This document shows positions 7,473 to 16,977 of a DNA stretch of 37,657 nt, piece by piece (the first letter of the stretch is position 1; each line of letters begins with the position of its first letter). The stretch is from contig JAYKJB010000065.1 of assembly GCA_035285325.1 (NCBI GenBank), forward strand, positions 1-37,657. Reading direction: 5' to 3'. Position numbers and translations under genes: made by a program. The notes beneath the pieces were generated by a model that saw only the letters and a list, made by a program, of their open reading frames with translations, searched no databases and was not told the DNA's origin. The stretch is from Candidatus Sericytochromatia bacterium (GTDB lineage: Bacteria; Cyanobacteriota; Sericytochromatia; S15B-MN24; JAQBPE01).

Positions 7473-8301
7473 AAACGGGCTTGCTGTCAGGCCGAAACGC
7501 GGGGCTGGGCTCCATTCGGCGGGCCCCTTGCTCCTCGGCCTGATCGCGTTCACGCCCGAGTTCGCGTCCGCGGCTGAGGTGACGGGACTGCGTCCCCTCG
7601 GCGGTGATTTCGAGTCGGCCCGTTCGATCAAATCTGGGCAGTCCTTGCTGGAACTGGGTGGATGGATGCCTCGCTTTACCGGTGACGGCGTGGCGGCTGG
7701 TCAGGAAGACATCGACGTCCTGCAACGATGGCAGGAGATACCGGCTTGGCCCGACATGCGCCTGCTCCACGGGCTCGCTGATGGCAACGCCGTGGTGGTT
7801 CGAGCGGGTTCGGCCATCAACGGGGGTTATCGCAAACCTTTTCTGCGCGCGGAGGCGCCTTGGGGAGAGGAATACCTTCAAGCCTGGATGCAGGCTGGCG
7901 TGGGATTTCACCTGGCCAGTCGACGTCCGATGGTCTATGCGAGCTTACCGGGAATTTACGAGCGGGGCGCTTTCACCTTGCACGTGGCGGGAGGCGGTTA
8001 CTATCTCTTCAATGACCAGCCGCTGGTGGAAGGATCGCTGGGTTGCGAGGTCCGACCGTTTGACTGGCTGGATCTGGGCGCCACCGCGCGTTTGCGGATG
8101 GATTCGAAAAAGATGACCCCCACGGATGGTTCGTGGAGTTACGGGGGAGGCTTGCGCATACGACCGGCCCCCAACTGGGGGATTCAACTGGAGGCTGGAC
8201 GTGATGTGGGGCCACCAGAACCTGCTGGGGGCACACCAGCTCGGCCGCGCATCGAATTTCCGCTCGAGAGCCTGCGAGCTGGAATCTCCGTCTTGTTCTG
8301 A
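7459..8301 (+). CDS. Secreted beta-barrel-like (outer membrane) protein
   Basis: A 280-residue exported protein. A long basic N-region is followed by a hydrophobic core (about 23-35) and an ASA-AE signal peptidase site near residue 38. The mature part has alternating polar and hydrophobic strands with many Gly and aromatic residues (for example FTLHVAGGGYYLF and LDLGATARLRM). It ends in SVLF; a terminal Phe is the usual BAM recognition signal of outer-membrane barrels. The N-terminal half of the mature part (YRKPFLRAEAPW and around) may form an extra domain. It overlaps the preceding gene by 14 bases, so it is probably the third gene of the gdh operon. No named family is recognised. Confidence 0.65.
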   Translation: MRRGENGLAVRPKRGAGLHSAGPLLLGLIAFTPEFASAAEVTGLRPLGGDFESARSIKSGQSLLELGGWMPRFTGDGVAAGQEDIDVLQRWQEIPAWPDMRLLHGLADGNAVVVRAGSAINGGYRKPFLRAEAPWGEEYLQAWMQAGVGFHLASRRPMVYASLPGIYERGAFTLHVAGGGYYLFNDQPLVEGSLGCEVRPFDWLDLGATARLRMDSKKMTPTDGSWSYGGGLRIRPAPNWGIQLEAGRDVGPPEPAGGTPARPRIEFPLESLRAGISVLF

Positions 8302-8306
8302 AGCAC

Positions 8307-9743
8307 CTACTGGCTTGAAAGCGACAGATTGTTGCGATTGAGATAGGTGCGGTACTGGCGATTGTTGGTCAAACGAATGGGCCGTTGCCAGACCATATAG
8401 CGGTTGGCGTCCTCATAAATGCCCAGTAAGAAAAAGTCTCCCTCGGGCAGCGCCTGGAACTTGAAGCGACCATACCGGTCCGACTCGATCCCGCTGACAA
8501 TTTTCCCGCTGCGAATCAGTTCCCAGACTCGGGCGCGATGCCTGAGCTTCAAGACCTCCCATTGTGCCCTGGGCACCGGCTTGGCCCCCGCGGTCAGGGC
8601 CCCATCCAGGGGTTCGACGGAGACGTAAAACTGCACGCCGTGTAGGTATTGAATGTCACCCGTATCGGACCGGAAGTGGGAGACCAATCCCACAATCGCC
8701 GCGTTACCAGTCTTGCTGACCGGCGCGGTTGCGGAAGCCGACGCGCGGACCGCAGGGGGTCTGGAGGCCGCTGGCACCCGTGCCGTTGCCATGGGCGTGG
8801 GGGTGGGGCGTGGCGTGAAGGTCGGCCGGGGTGTAGGAACGGGCGTAGGCGTCGGGGTGAGACGTGGCTTCGGCGTAGGCGTGGCCGTCGGACGCGGGGT
8901 GGGCGTGGGAGTGGGGCGCGGCTTCGGCGTAGGCGTGGCCGTCGGACGCGGGGTGGGAGTGGGGCGCTGGGTGGGCGTGGGAGTGGGACGCGCCGTTGGT
9001 GTGGCGATGGGCCTCGAAGTCATACGGGGAGTGGGCCGCGGGGTCGGCGTCGCCGTGGGCCGCGGCTTCGGCGTGGGCGTGGCCGTCGGACGCGGAGTCG
9101 GCGAAGGAGCAGACAGTCCGTCATCCGATGTCCGCATCGCCTTGAGTGCCGGATAGTAGAGGGCCTGGCTCAGGGTGTCACTGCGACGCTCGAAGGTCAG
9201 GTCAAAACCATATGGCACGTAGATCAATCGACGCGTGTGCGTGTCTTCCACGATCTCGTGTGTCGGCTTCCCCCAGGCTTCAATGACCTTGCGACGACGC
9301 ATTTCCATGCGAACCCCGCCCCGAAGGGGCGCCTCGTAAGAGGGCAACAGCAGAACCGCACCTACCACCCCTTCATCGTCCACCCCCAGCAAGAACGCCT
9401 CGCGCTGATAAAACATCCAGCGCATGGGCTTTTGTCCCGGCAGATCGTAAATGGATTGCAATCCCGTGGTCCGTTCAGGCGCCCCATAGATCCGCTCCAC
9501 GTCTTCGACCCGGCGACCCACCAAGGCAATCGGCCCGCCTTTGGGGCGCACGCCCGGAAGCACGGCCAGCTGCGCAAAACTGGTGACGATACCGGCATCC
9601 GCCACCTGGGGACACGCCACCGAGGTGAGCGAGAGCAAAGCCCCCAGCCCCACCGCGCGGGCGATCGCCGCGCTGGGTGGCTTCCGGCAGGCAGCGGCCG
9701 CCTGGCTTCGGGGCGATTCAAAAAAACGACGGAGACGACTCAC
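8307..9743 (-). CDS. Secreted protein with Pro/Thr repeat linker
   Basis: A three-part exported protein of about 478 residues. The N-terminus begins MSRLRRFF and carries a hydrophobic signal core and a VADA-GI cleavage site. A globular domain of about 160 residues follows ([19 protein letters not shown] onward), of unknown family. Then comes a stretch of about 110 residues of [16 protein letters not shown]-type repeats, probably an extended wall-spanning or glycosylated linker. The C-terminal domain ([11 protein letters not shown] to YLNRNN) looks like a carboxypeptidase-regulatory or transthyretin-like beta fold, with [17 protein letters not shown] typical of it. Start choice: GTG 9743 lies seven bases after an extended -10; in-frame ATGs at 9752 and 9794 lack convincing ribosome sites. 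Confidence 0.75.
   Translation of the reverse strand: MSRLRRFFESPRSQAAAACRKPPSAAIARAVGLGALLSLTSVACPQVADAGIVTSFAQLAVLPGVRPKGGPIALVGRRVEDVERIYGAPERTTGLQSIYDLPGQKPMRWMFYQREAFLLGVDDEGVVGAVLLLPSYEAPLRGGVRMEMRRRKVIEAWGKPTHEIVEDTHTRRLIYVPYGFDLTFERRSDTLSQALYYPALKAMRTSDDGLSAPSPTPRPTATPTPKPRPTATPTPRPTPRMTSRPIATPTARPTPTPTQRPTPTPRPTATPTPKPRPTPTPTPRPTATPTPKPRLTPTPTPVPTPRPTFTPRPTPTPMATARVPAASRPPAVRASASATAPVSKTGNAAIVGLVSHFRSDTGDIQYLHGVQFYVSVEPLDGALTAGAKPVPRAQWEVLKLRHRARVWELIRSGKIVSGIESDRYGRFKFQALPEGDFFLLGIYEDANRYMVWQRPIRLTNNRQYRTYLNRNNLSLSSQ
8806..9105. repeat. Tandem repeat coding the Pro/Thr linker
   Basis: A degenerate tandem array within the secreted-protein gene. A near-identical unit beginning GGCTTCGGCGT recurs at 8866, 8920 and 9064; the first two copies are 54 bases apart. 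On the coding strand it yields [12 protein letters not shown]-like peptides. Such arrays easily change length by slippage or recombination. Confidence 0.85.
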
Positions 9744-9750
9744 GCCCCAC

Positions 9751-9759
9751 ATGCTAGCA
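9751..9759 (-). promoter_or_regulatory. Extended -10 suggesting a leaderless start at 9743
   Basis: On the minus strand TGC-TAGCAT ends seven bases before GTG 9743. Transcription would begin at or next to the start codon. The same TGn-TAGCAT box precedes hemE and tRNA-Ser. No -35 is visible. Confidence 0.4.
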
Positions 9760-9940
9760 GGGATGGTCCTTTGATCGTCTGTGACCGACAACATGACCCC
9801 CGGAATTCAGGGAAAATCACATCTCCCTTGCGTGCCGTTCAGAAGCTGTGAAATAAAATTCAGAAACAGACGAAAGTAATATTAGGTTAAGTCCTATATG
9901 GAGTTCAGGTTGGGTAGCTTGTGGAGACGAGGGTGTCAAG

Positions 9941-11521
9941 GTGAGCAAGCGTTCAGTTTCGGTGGGGCGCAGGGGCGTTGGCCTTCCCGTTCGTTCGGCG
10001 ATCGCGCTCTGTGCCGCGGTCTTGAGCCTGATGGGTTGTGGGGCCATGCCGACGCCAGGCCTGCCTCAGGCTGCTGCAGCCTCCGACCTGACCACGTCCG
10101 CGCGCAAGCGAGCGCTCGACAGTTGGCGCGATGACATCATTTATTTCGCGCTGACCGACCGCTTCTCCAACGGAGATCGGACCAACGACCGGCACGTCAA
10201 CGCCAAGGATCCCCACGCCTACCATGGGGGTGACCTGGCAGGCCTGACCAAAAAGCTTCCCTATATCAAGGATCTGGGCGCGACGGCGCTCTGGATCACG
10301 CCCATCAATGACAACAAGGATGATGCCTTCGTTGGGAAGTACTGGGGCTTCCATGGCTACTGGATTCACGACTTCAATCGCGTCGAGGAGCACCTGGGCG
10401 ATGAAGCCGACCTCAAGCGGTTGGTCGACACGGCTCACGGAATGGGCATCAAGGTCATGCTCGACATCGTGGTGAACCACGCCGGTTACGATGCGCCGAT
10501 CGCCAAGGATCCGCAGCGCCGGTCCTGGTTTCACCACAACGGGAACATTGCCAACTGGGACGACCAGTACCAGCTCGAGCACCACGACATCTTCGGGCTG
10601 CCCGATTTCAACACGGAAAATCCAGAAGTGCTGGATTACATGGTGGACGTGTGGAGCCGCTGGATCACCCGTGCTGGTGTCGATGGATTCCGAGTCGATA
10701 CGGTCAAGCACGTTCCCAAGCCCTTCTGGGCCAAGTTCAATGCGGCTGTGGCCAACCGAGCCCCCAAGGACTTCCTGATGCTGGGTGAGGTGCTGAATGG
10801 CGACACGGGCTACGTGAGCTCCTACATCCGCGAGGGCCGGTTCGACACGACGTTTGACTTTCCAATGTACTTCACCATGGCGGACGTCTTTGCGCGGGGC
10901 CAGTCGATGAGAAAACTGGGCGAGCGGCTTCGCCAAGACGGCGCCTACCCTGACGCGGGGATGCTGTCGACCTTTCTCGATAACCACGACGTGCCCCGCT
11001 TCATGAGCACGGCAGGCGGGGATGAACGCAAGCTCCGACTTGCCTTGACGTTCCTGATGACGGCCCGCGGCATCCCGTGCGTCTACTACGGCACGGAAGT
11101 GGCCATGGAGGGTGCCGCCGAGCCCGACAACCGTGAGGACATGCGTTTCGGCTCCAATCCTCGGCTGACGGCCTTTGTGAAGAAGCTGACCTCCTTGCGG
11201 AAGCAACTCCCCGCGCTGCGGCGAGGCCGGATGCTGGAGATGTGGCAAGATGACGACGTCTATGCCTTCACCCGGTTGGCGGCGAGTTCCTCCAGCGGGA
11301 GCGATGAGGTGGTGGTGGCGATGAACAACGCGGACCGCGATCGCCGCGTGACCGTGCCGATTCGACGGGAAAGCGGTTTACCCGACGGCACCGTTCTGGA
11401 GGACCGCTTGTCCGGCACCCGCTTCACGGTGACGGACCGTTCCATCACGTTGACCATGGCGCCCAAGCAGGGGATGGTCCTGTCCCCAGCGGCCGGCGTC
11501 AAGCCTCACCGCAAGCGCTGA
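9941..11521 (+). CDS. Alpha-amylase family (GH13) lipoprotein
   Basis: A 526-residue secreted glycoside hydrolase acting on alpha-glucans such as starch, glycogen or maltodextrins. The signal peptide ends in the lipobox LMGC with lipidated Cys33. The GH13 barrel spans about 60-440: [10 protein letters not shown], then conserved region I (DIVVNH, 175-180), region [11 protein letters not shown] with nucleophile D253, region III LGEV with acid/base E283, and region IV FLDNHD with D350. A C-terminal beta domain follows (about 445-515). Exact specificity (amylase, cyclomaltodextrinase, pullulanase) cannot be read. The GTG start has GAGG eight to nine bases upstream. It is followed by an intrinsic terminator. 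Confidence 0.9.
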   Translation: MSKRSVSVGRRGVGLPVRSAIALCAAVLSLMGCGAMPTPGLPQAAAASDLTTSARKRALDSWRDDIIYFALTDRFSNGDRTNDRHVNAKDPHAYHGGDLAGLTKKLPYIKDLGATALWITPINDNKDDAFVGKYWGFHGYWIHDFNRVEEHLGDEADLKRLVDTAHGMGIKVMLDIVVNHAGYDAPIAKDPQRRSWFHHNGNIANWDDQYQLEHHDIFGLPDFNTENPEVLDYMVDVWSRWITRAGVDGFRVDTVKHVPKPFWAKFNAAVANRAPKDFLMLGEVLNGDTGYVSSYIREGRFDTTFDFPMYFTMADVFARGQSMRKLGERLRQDGAYPDAGMLSTFLDNHDVPRFMSTAGGDERKLRLALTFLMTARGIPCVYYGTEVAMEGAAEPDNREDMRFGSNPRLTAFVKKLTSLRKQLPALRRGRMLEMWQDDDVYAFTRLAASSSSGSDEVVVAMNNADRDRRVTVPIRRESGLPDGTVLEDRLSGTRFTVTDRSITLTMAPKQGMVLSPAAGVKPHRKR

Positions 11522-11526
11522 GAACC

Positions 11527-11535
11527 TGCTATAAT
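11527..11535 (+). promoter_or_regulatory. Perfect extended -10 before ald
   Basis: TGC-TATAAT is a full consensus extended -10 placed just after the amylase stop. No -35 match is seen 16-18 bases upstream. The start predicted from it (about 11542) falls on the first base of the hairpin at 11541, so any transcript would begin with that hairpin. Confidence 0.5.
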
Positions 11536-11540
11536 CCACG

Positions 11541-11577
11541 ACCGGGCAGCCTGCCGACTGCCCGGTTGTCCCTTTTT
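11541..11577 (+). terminator. Intrinsic terminator-like hairpin between amylase and ald
   Basis: ACCGGGCAG pairs perfectly with CTGCCCGGT (nine bp) around an eight-base loop, followed by TGTCCCTTTTT. It probably ends the amylase transcript; it also lies at the expected 5' end of the ald transcript. Confidence 0.7.
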
Positions 11578-11619
11578 CGCAGGCAACGTGGCCTTGCGGT
11601 GTTCCACGAGGAGAACAGC

Positions 11620-12717
11620 GTGATCATTGGCGTCCCCACCGAAGTCAAAAACAGCGAAAACCGGGTGGCGCTGACGCCTGCCGGCACCATGGCCCTCAAG
11701 CAAGCCGGTCACACGGTGCTGGTTCAGGCTGGCGCGGGCTTGGGCAGCGGCATGCGGGACGATGAATACGAAGCGGCCGGAGCCGAGATTGTCCCCACCG
11801 CCGCGGATGCGTGGGGTCGAGCTGAAATGGTGGTGAAGGTCAAGGAGCCCATTCCCTCCGAATACGGCTTTTTGCGAAAAGACCTGGTGCTCTTCACCTA
11901 CCTGCATCTGGCCGCCGGTGCGGAGTTGACTGATGCGCTCTGCAAGAGCGGGGTCACGGCGATCGCCTACGAAACCATCCAACTGCCGGACCGCTCTCTG
12001 CCACTCCTGACCCCCATGAGCGAGATCGCCGGCCGCATGTCGGTGCAAGCCGGCGCCTACTATCTTGAAAAGGCCCACGGTGGACGCGGCGTGTTGCTGG
12101 GAGGCGTTCCTGGCGTCCCCCCCGCTGACGTGGTCGTCATCGGCGGTGGCGTCAGTGGTACCCACGCAGCCAAAATGGCGCTGGGTCTGGGAGCACAGGT
12201 TCAGATTCTCGACATCAATCTGGACCGCCTCCGCTACTTGGAAGACGTCCTGCACGGGCGGGTCATCACCCAGATGTCGAGTCCGCTGAACATCGCGCGA
12301 GCGGTGCGAGGCGCTGACCTGGTGATCGGGGCGGTGCTGATTCCGGGCGCCAAGGCTCCTTGCCTGGTCACCCACGATATGATCAAGACCATGAAGCGCG
12401 GATCCGTGGTGGTTGACATCGCCATCGATCAGGGTGGCTGCATCGAGACCATCAAGACGACCACCCACGCCGACCCCGTCTATGAGGTGGATGGCGTGAT
12501 CCACTATGGCGTTGCCAACATTCCAGGCGCCGTACCGCGTACGAGTACGTTTGCCTTGAACAACGCGACCCTGCCTTACATGTTGCAATTGGCCAACAAG
12601 GGGGCTACCCGCGCGATGGCAGACAACGCTTCGCTGGCCCTCGGCCTGAACGTGCAAGGCGGCGAAATCACCCACCCCGCTGTCAAGGCCGCCTTCTCTC
12701 AGGCCGTGCCCGCGTGA
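11620..12717 (+). CDS. ald: Alanine dehydrogenase
   Basis: A 365-residue NAD-dependent enzyme converting L-alanine to pyruvate and ammonia, and the reverse. Residues known from the family are present at the same numbers as in the Mycobacterium enzyme: R15 (ENRVALTP), K75 (VVKVKEP) and H96 (YLHLAA). The nucleotide-binding loop is [13 protein letters not shown] and is followed by an acidic strand end (ILDIN), which fits NAD. The GTG at 11620 is chosen because GAGGAG lies six bases before it and the N-terminus [10 protein letters not shown] is the family start. It is coupled to the next gene through a GTGA overlap. The full length and intact motifs argue for an active enzyme. Confidence 0.95.
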   Translation: MIIGVPTEVKNSENRVALTPAGTMALKQAGHTVLVQAGAGLGSGMRDDEYEAAGAEIVPTAADAWGRAEMVVKVKEPIPSEYGFLRKDLVLFTYLHLAAGAELTDALCKSGVTAIAYETIQLPDRSLPLLTPMSEIAGRMSVQAGAYYLEKAHGGRGVLLGGVPGVPPADVVVIGGGVSGTHAAKMALGLGAQVQILDINLDRLRYLEDVLHGRVITQMSSPLNIARAVRGADLVIGAVLIPGAKAPCLVTHDMIKTMKRGSVVVDIAIDQGGCIETIKTTTHADPVYEVDGVIHYGVANIPGAVPRTSTFALNNATLPYMLQLANKGATRAMADNASLALGLNVQGGEITHPAVKAAFSQAVPA

Positions 12718-14387
12718 TCAGGGCCCGCTCCGTTCTTTTCTTGACGGCCAGCGCGCTCGGTTTGACCCCAACCGTCGCCCTGGCCACGGAGCGCACCGTT
12801 CAAGTGGCGAGCCGGATTGCCGGCGTGACGGTTTACCCGGACCGGGCTCAGGTGCGTCGCGTGGCGGAAGTGGGCTTGGCACGTGGCGAGCACCGGGTGG
12901 TGTTCACGCGCCTGCCGAATGAGCTGTCCGCCGATGCGATTCGCATCAGTGCAGAGGGGACGGTGGCCACCACCCTGCATGGCTTCGACCTGAAAACCGT
13001 CTCGCTCGGAACCATCCCGCACAAGGAAGTCGCGGAACTGGAGAAGCGCCTGGAGTCGCTGGGCGACCAGGACCGTCAGCTGGCCGATCAGCGGGCGGTT
13101 CATCAACGACATCTCGATACGATTCGTGAGACGGCTGAGCGGGCTCCCGGGGGATTCTCCGGCCAACTGGCGGCGGGCAAGGCCAATCTGGCCACCTGGC
13201 GAGATTTGCTGGTGTTCATGGAGCAACGTCAGGCCTCACAAGCGAAGGCTTTGCAGACGATCGACCGTCAGCGTCGCACCCTGGCCCGCCAGATGGCGGA
13301 AGTCCGAACCGAATTGAACCGGCTGAAAGGATTCCGCAAGCAAGACTTCCAGCAGGTAGAGGTCTTGCTGGAAACGGCGGATGCAGGAACCGTGACGGTC
13401 TCATTGGAGTATGGCATCGGGAATGCCAGCTGGTCGCCGGCCCATGACGCCCGCCTGGACGCGAAAGGCCACTCCCTGGATTGGCGCAGTTACGGAGTGG
13501 TCTCCCAAAGCACTGGCGAAAACTGGAACGACATCGAGTTGGTCCTCTCCACAGCGCGCCCTGCCGAGGGAAGTGCCCCGCCACCGATTCCTCAGTGGTT
13601 CCTGAACCCCTATGCGCCATTCCCCTCCGAATCGTATGCGGCGCCTGCACCCTCCTCGCGCTTGATGCAGCGCAAGACGGCGGCCCCCGGTGGCGCCCGC
13701 GCGGAGATGGCCGACCAGATCGCCCCGCGTCGCGCGCAGGAAGCGCGGGCGGTGGTGGCCGATCAGGGTACCTCCATTTCCCTGGAGGTGCCCCGCAAGG
13801 TGACCATTCCGAGCGATGGGCAGCCTCACCAGACGCCGATTGGCCCGGTCGCCATGAAGGCCGAGTCGGAGTACAAGGTCCTGTCCAAACTGTCACCGAA
13901 CGCGTTCTTGCTGGTGCAGGCCACCCACCCCGGCCCTTGGCCCCTATTGCCCGGGCCAGTCAAGGCCTTCGTCGGGAAGGACCACATCGGCACGGTGTCC
14001 CTCGACGAGGAAGTCCCAGCCTCCAAGCGCTTCAGTTTGCCGATGGGAGTCGATCGCGCCATCGAGGTGAAGCGCAATCGGCTTTCCAAGCAAACGGGGA
14101 TCACGGGTGTGCTTCAGAAGCGAAAGTACGCCGCTTACCGCTACGAGATTCAGGCTACCAATCACAAGTCCACCGCGCAGACGCTGCGGGTGATCGACCT
14201 CTACCCCCAAGTGAGCCAGGATGACATCCAGGTGGAGCGGGTCGGGGTCACGCCGGCCGCTCTGAGTGACGTGCCCGCAGGCCAATTGCACTGGCGCTTG
14301 CCTCTACAGCCAGGCGAAAGGCGGATCATCCAGTGGGGCTATCGGGTGGAGTGGCCACAAGAGATGGAACTCAGCGGCGTCGAATAG
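12714..14387 (+). CDS. DUF4139/DUF4140 protein (MuiA-like), secreted
   Basis: A 557-residue exported protein of the DUF4139 group, also called mucoidy inhibitor MuiA-like; its biochemical role is not known. A signal peptide (about 1-24, ALATE) is followed by a DUF4140-type N-domain ([21 protein letters not shown]), a long coiled coil (about 100-205) and the C-terminal DUF4139 beta domain ([20 protein letters not shown] to the end). A Pro/Ser/Ala-rich insertion lies at about 285-350. The end [15 protein letters not shown] resembles the usual family terminus. It starts with GTG overlapping the alanine dehydrogenase stop by four bases, so the two are co-translated despite unrelated functions. 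Confidence 0.85.
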   Translation: MIRARSVLFLTASALGLTPTVALATERTVQVASRIAGVTVYPDRAQVRRVAEVGLARGEHRVVFTRLPNELSADAIRISAEGTVATTLHGFDLKTVSLGTIPHKEVAELEKRLESLGDQDRQLADQRAVHQRHLDTIRETAERAPGGFSGQLAAGKANLATWRDLLVFMEQRQASQAKALQTIDRQRRTLARQMAEVRTELNRLKGFRKQDFQQVEVLLETADAGTVTVSLEYGIGNASWSPAHDARLDAKGHSLDWRSYGVVSQSTGENWNDIELVLSTARPAEGSAPPPIPQWFLNPYAPFPSESYAAPAPSSRLMQRKTAAPGGARAEMADQIAPRRAQEARAVVADQGTSISLEVPRKVTIPSDGQPHQTPIGPVAMKAESEYKVLSKLSPNAFLLVQATHPGPWPLLPGPVKAFVGKDHIGTVSLDEEVPASKRFSLPMGVDRAIEVKRNRLSKQTGITGVLQKRKYAAYRYEIQATNHKSTAQTLRVIDLYPQVSQDDIQVERVGVTPAALSDVPAGQLHWRLPLQPGERRIIQWGYRVEWPQEMELSGVE

Positions 14388-14418
14388 CGTTCGGCACCGC
14401 GTCGTCTCCAGATGGTGG

Positions 14419-14437
14419 GGGGCTCGGACCGAGCCCC
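14419..14437. terminator. GC-rich hairpin between convergent genes
   Basis: GGGGCTC pairs with GAGCCCC around a five-base GGACC loop. It sits between the ends of the DUF4139 gene and the rib-operon membrane gene and could stop both transcripts. There is no T-run on either side, so termination strength is doubtful. Confidence 0.35.
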
Positions 14438-14448
14438 TCTCAGCTCCC

Positions 14449-15063
14449 TCAGCCAGGTTTGAAGGGGACGATGTTGTTTGGCTCAACATCGATCACTGGC
14501 GGTGTGATAGCCAGGCGCTCCGGTAGACCACCGAACTCCAGCAGCCAACCTGAGTGAGAGGCGAAGGCCACTTGGGCTTGCTCGCCAAGGGAAACCGTGA
14601 GCCAGCGCGCCGCCGTCACTTCCACGTCGTGGCCCGCGATTTGAATGAAGTAGCGTCGCGGGGCATCTGGCCTGACGCGCCATTGCCACCAGGGGCGCAG
14701 CGCGACACTGCGTTTGCCGGTCACCTCACCGGAAGCGACGACAACGCACCGCTCCGAGAGATCGTGCGCCAACCTTCGTCTCAACGACCAGTCTCCAGGA
14801 CGCCAACTGGCTTGCTTGTTCCGCGGGGTCCCGAGCGACAGCACCGCCGCAATGAGGGCCAGCAAGATGATGGCCGACAATAGCAAGGCCATCCGATCGC
14901 CTGACTGCCCCGGGCCGGCGCGCAGGCCGAGGGCCACGAAGCCGAGGGGCAGCCCGATCAGCCCCCACGTCAATACTTGGGCCTGAAAAGCTTGGTCCAG
15001 ACGCGCCTTGGCCAGGGTCAAGCCTTCACGTTCGCCGCTGGTCAGCGGCCGGGTCAGCTTCAC
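14449..15063 (-). CDS. Unknown membrane protein, last gene of rib operon
   Basis: A 204-residue protein with an N-terminal charged helix, two membrane helices (about 31-50 and 58-77) and a C-terminal soluble domain with strand-rich segments such as RRYFIQIAGHDVEVTAARWLTVSLG. No family is recognised. It begins with GTG overlapping the stop of the DUF896 gene by four bases, with GAGAAGG upstream, so it is the last member of a chain of coupled genes from ribD. The link to riboflavin is by position only. Confidence 0.6.
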   Translation of the reverse strand: MKLTRPLTSGEREGLTLAKARLDQAFQAQVLTWGLIGLPLGFVALGLRAGPGQSGDRMALLLSAIILLALIAAVLSLGTPRNKQASWRPGDWSLRRRLAHDLSERCVVVASGEVTGKRSVALRPWWQWRVRPDAPRRYFIQIAGHDVEVTAARWLTVSLGEQAQVAFASHSGWLLEFGGLPERLAITPPVIDVEPNNIVPFKPG

Positions 15064-15311
15064 GCGCCTTCTCCGCGCGGGTCTTCGCTGACAAAGCCCT
15101 CGACCCGACCCGTTTGAGGGTTGTACACCTGCCCGCTGTCGTCCACGAAGCGGATGCTTTCGAGCTGCGGCTGCAGGCTGGCCTTGACCGCATCGATGTA
15201 TTCGCGGCGAAGCGAAGCCTGCTCAGCCTTCTGCTCGGGCGTGAGCCCCGCAGGCTCCTTTGCGAGTCGAGCGAGTTGATTGATACGCGCAATCTTTTCC
15301 GGGGAAATCAC
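15060..15311 (-). CDS. DUF896 (YnzC-like) small protein
   Basis: An 83-residue protein whose first 60 residues match DUF896: an N-terminal helical hairpin beginning [18 protein letters not shown], then LTPEQKAEQ and REYIDAVKASL. The family forms a small two-helix hairpin of unknown function and is best known from Firmicutes (YnzC). A C-terminal extension of about 20 residues contains VYNPQTGRVEGF. The GTG start has AGGAGG seven bases upstream, a strong site, and overlaps the previous stop as GTGA. Confidence 0.8.
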   Translation of the reverse strand: MISPEKIARINQLARLAKEPAGLTPEQKAEQASLRREYIDAVKASLQPQLESIRFVDDSGQVYNPQTGRVEGFVSEDPRGEGA

Positions 15312-15772
15312 AGCGTCCCTCCTGAGGGCGAAGGCCCCCGGCGCAGTGGACTGGCAATTCCGTTGGGGCCCTTTTCAAGACAACGGGGGAGCCATTCACA
15401 CCCCGGACAAACCTTCTCCATGAGTTCCTCCCGTCGCGCCAACACCGCGCGGTGAGCCTGCTCCAGGTCCAGACGATCGCCAGGGGACCACCCCATAGCC
15501 TCCAGCAAGGCCCGATCCCGACGCGAGATCGAGACCTGGTGCGCACACGTCTGCCCATCCGGCTGCAACGAGGGGCAGGGGCCGCAGATCGCATCCGCCT
15601 CCGCGGCCACCACCACCTCTGTCCTTTCGCTGCTGGCGACGGTCTCCATCAGGTGCGTGAAATTGGCGACGAAATCGGAAGAGTAGCCCGCACCCTGGTA
15701 ATGCAGGGTGCAGAGAAAGTGGTGTCCCCGCAGCGCCAATGGCGCTTTTACAGGTTTGGAAGGCCCTGTCAC
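15308..15772 (-). CDS. DUF1284 cysteine-rich protein
   Basis: A 154-residue protein matching DUF1284. The signature RGHHFLC is at 15-21, followed by CGPC (63-66), C76, and CPGC plus C131 (122-131). Seven cysteines in this layout suggest a bound metal or iron-sulfur cluster, which is inference; the family has no assigned reaction. The last 20 residues are a Pro/Ser-rich tail. The GTG start overlaps the ribBA stop by four bases, tying its synthesis to riboflavin genes. A role in flavin or iron-sulfur metabolism is possible but unproven. Confidence 0.75.
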   Translation of the reverse strand: MTGPSKPVKAPLALRGHHFLCTLHYQGAGYSSDFVANFTHLMETVASSERTEVVVAAEADAICGPCPSLQPDGQTCAHQVSISRRDRALLEAMGWSPGDRLDLEQAHRAVLARREELMEKVCPGCEWLPRCLEKGPNGIASPLRRGPSPSGGTL

Positions 15773-16974
15773 AACAGGTGTCCCAATTTTCGAGCCTTGG
15801 TGCCCAGGTAACCCTGATTGTGCGGGTTGGCTTGAATCATCAGGGGAACCCTCCCCTCCACCGTCAGACCGTAACCCTCCAGCCCCACCACTTTGCGTGG
15901 GTTGTTGGTCAGCAACCTCATGGAGGAAATACCGAGGTCCACGAGGATCTGTGCGCCCACCCCGTACTGCCTGAGGTCCGGTGCAAACCCCAGACGCTGA
16001 TTCGCCTCCACGGTGTCCAGGCCCTGGTCCTGCAGGGCATAGGCCTTCAACTTGTTCAGCAAGCCGATGCCCCGGCCTTCCTGTTTCAGATAGACAAACA
16101 CGCCACGACCTTCCGCCCGGATCGCTTCCAGTGCCGCATCCCGCTGCTCTCCACAGTCACAGCGGCGACTTCCCAGGGCATCCCCCGTCAAGCATTCTGA
16201 GTGCATCCGGACCAGAGTCCCCGGTAGGCTGGGGTCTCCCAGCACCAAGGCCACGTGCTCACTGCCGTCCAGGCTGTTGACGTAGCCATAAATCTGAAAA
16301 TCCCCCCAGACGTTCGGCAGTTGCGCATGGGCCACACGCTTGATGAAACGCTCTTTTTGCAAGCGGTATTCGATCAAACGAGCAATCGAGGTCAGCAGCA
16401 AGCCACGTTCGCGCGCCATTTCGAGAAGTTGGGGCAATCGCGCCATCGTGCCATCTGGATTGAGCACTTCGCAAATAACCCCCGCGGGCGCAAGCCCCGC
16501 GAGCCTGGCCAGATCGACCGCCGCTTCCGTATGCCCGGCCCGCTCGAGAACACCTCCCGCGCGGGCCACCAACGGAAAGATGTGGCCTGGCCGTCTCAAG
16601 TCTGCCGGTCGGGACTCTGGATTCACCACCACGGCCACGGTTCGCGCGCGATCGGCGGCGCTGATTCCCGTGGTGGTGCCCTCCGAGGCATCGACCGAAA
16701 CCGTGAAAGCGGTCCCGTGAGGGTCCGTATTCTGACTACTCATGGGAACCAGCGCCAGGTGCTCAGCCGTCTGAGGCGTCACGGCCAGACAGACGAGGCC
16801 GCGTCCATGGGTGACCATGAAATTGATCGTTTCAGGGGTCGTGACGGCGGCCGCAGCAATCAGGTCGCCCTCGTTTTCACGGTCCTCATCATCCACCACG
16901 AGCACCAGTTGACCGTGGCGCAGCGCTTCGAGCACGGACTCGATGGGAGCAAATTCGACGGGACGGTTTTCCAT
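15769..16974 (-). CDS. ribBA: RibBA: DHBP synthase / GTP cyclohydrolase II
   Basis: A 401-residue bifunctional enzyme supplying both precursors of riboflavin. The N-terminal half (about 1-200) is 3,4-dihydroxy-2-butanone 4-phosphate synthase, acting on ribulose 5-phosphate, with the acidic active-site motif [10 protein letters not shown] at 28-37 and the HTE (148-150) region. The C-terminal half is GTP cyclohydrolase II, with zinc ligands C261, C272 and C274 in [18 protein letters not shown] and the QEGRGIGL loop at 298-305. Both active sites look intact. ATG 16974 lies three bases after the ribE stop. Confidence 0.96.
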   Translation of the reverse strand: MENRPVEFAPIESVLEALRHGQLVLVVDDEDRENEGDLIAAAAVTTPETINFMVTHGRGLVCLAVTPQTAEHLALVPMSSQNTDPHGTAFTVSVDASEGTTTGISAADRARTVAVVVNPESRPADLRRPGHIFPLVARAGGVLERAGHTEAAVDLARLAGLAPAGVICEVLNPDGTMARLPQLLEMARERGLLLTSIARLIEYRLQKERFIKRVAHAQLPNVWGDFQIYGYVNSLDGSEHVALVLGDPSLPGTLVRMHSECLTGDALGSRRCDCGEQRDAALEAIRAEGRGVFVYLKQEGRGIGLLNKLKAYALQDQGLDTVEANQRLGFAPDLRQYGVGAQILVDLGISSMRLLTNNPRKVVGLEGYGLTVEGRVPLMIQANPHNQGYLGTKARKLGHLL

Positions 16975-16977
16975 GTG

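Noticed and set aside
8806-9105. CRISPR-like array
   Set aside because: Units are degenerate, irregularly spaced, in frame and coding; there are no unique spacers or cas genes.
8649-9851. Plus-strand frame of 400 codons giving an Arg/Gly-rich protein
   Set aside because: It is the antisense reading of the Pro/Thr repeat array; the minus-strand protein has a signal peptide and globular domains.
9953-11248. Minus-strand frame of 431 codons
   Set aside because: Antisense of the alpha-amylase gene, whose catalytic motifs are intact.
11506-12675. Minus-strand frame of 389 codons
   Set aside because: Antisense of alanine dehydrogenase.
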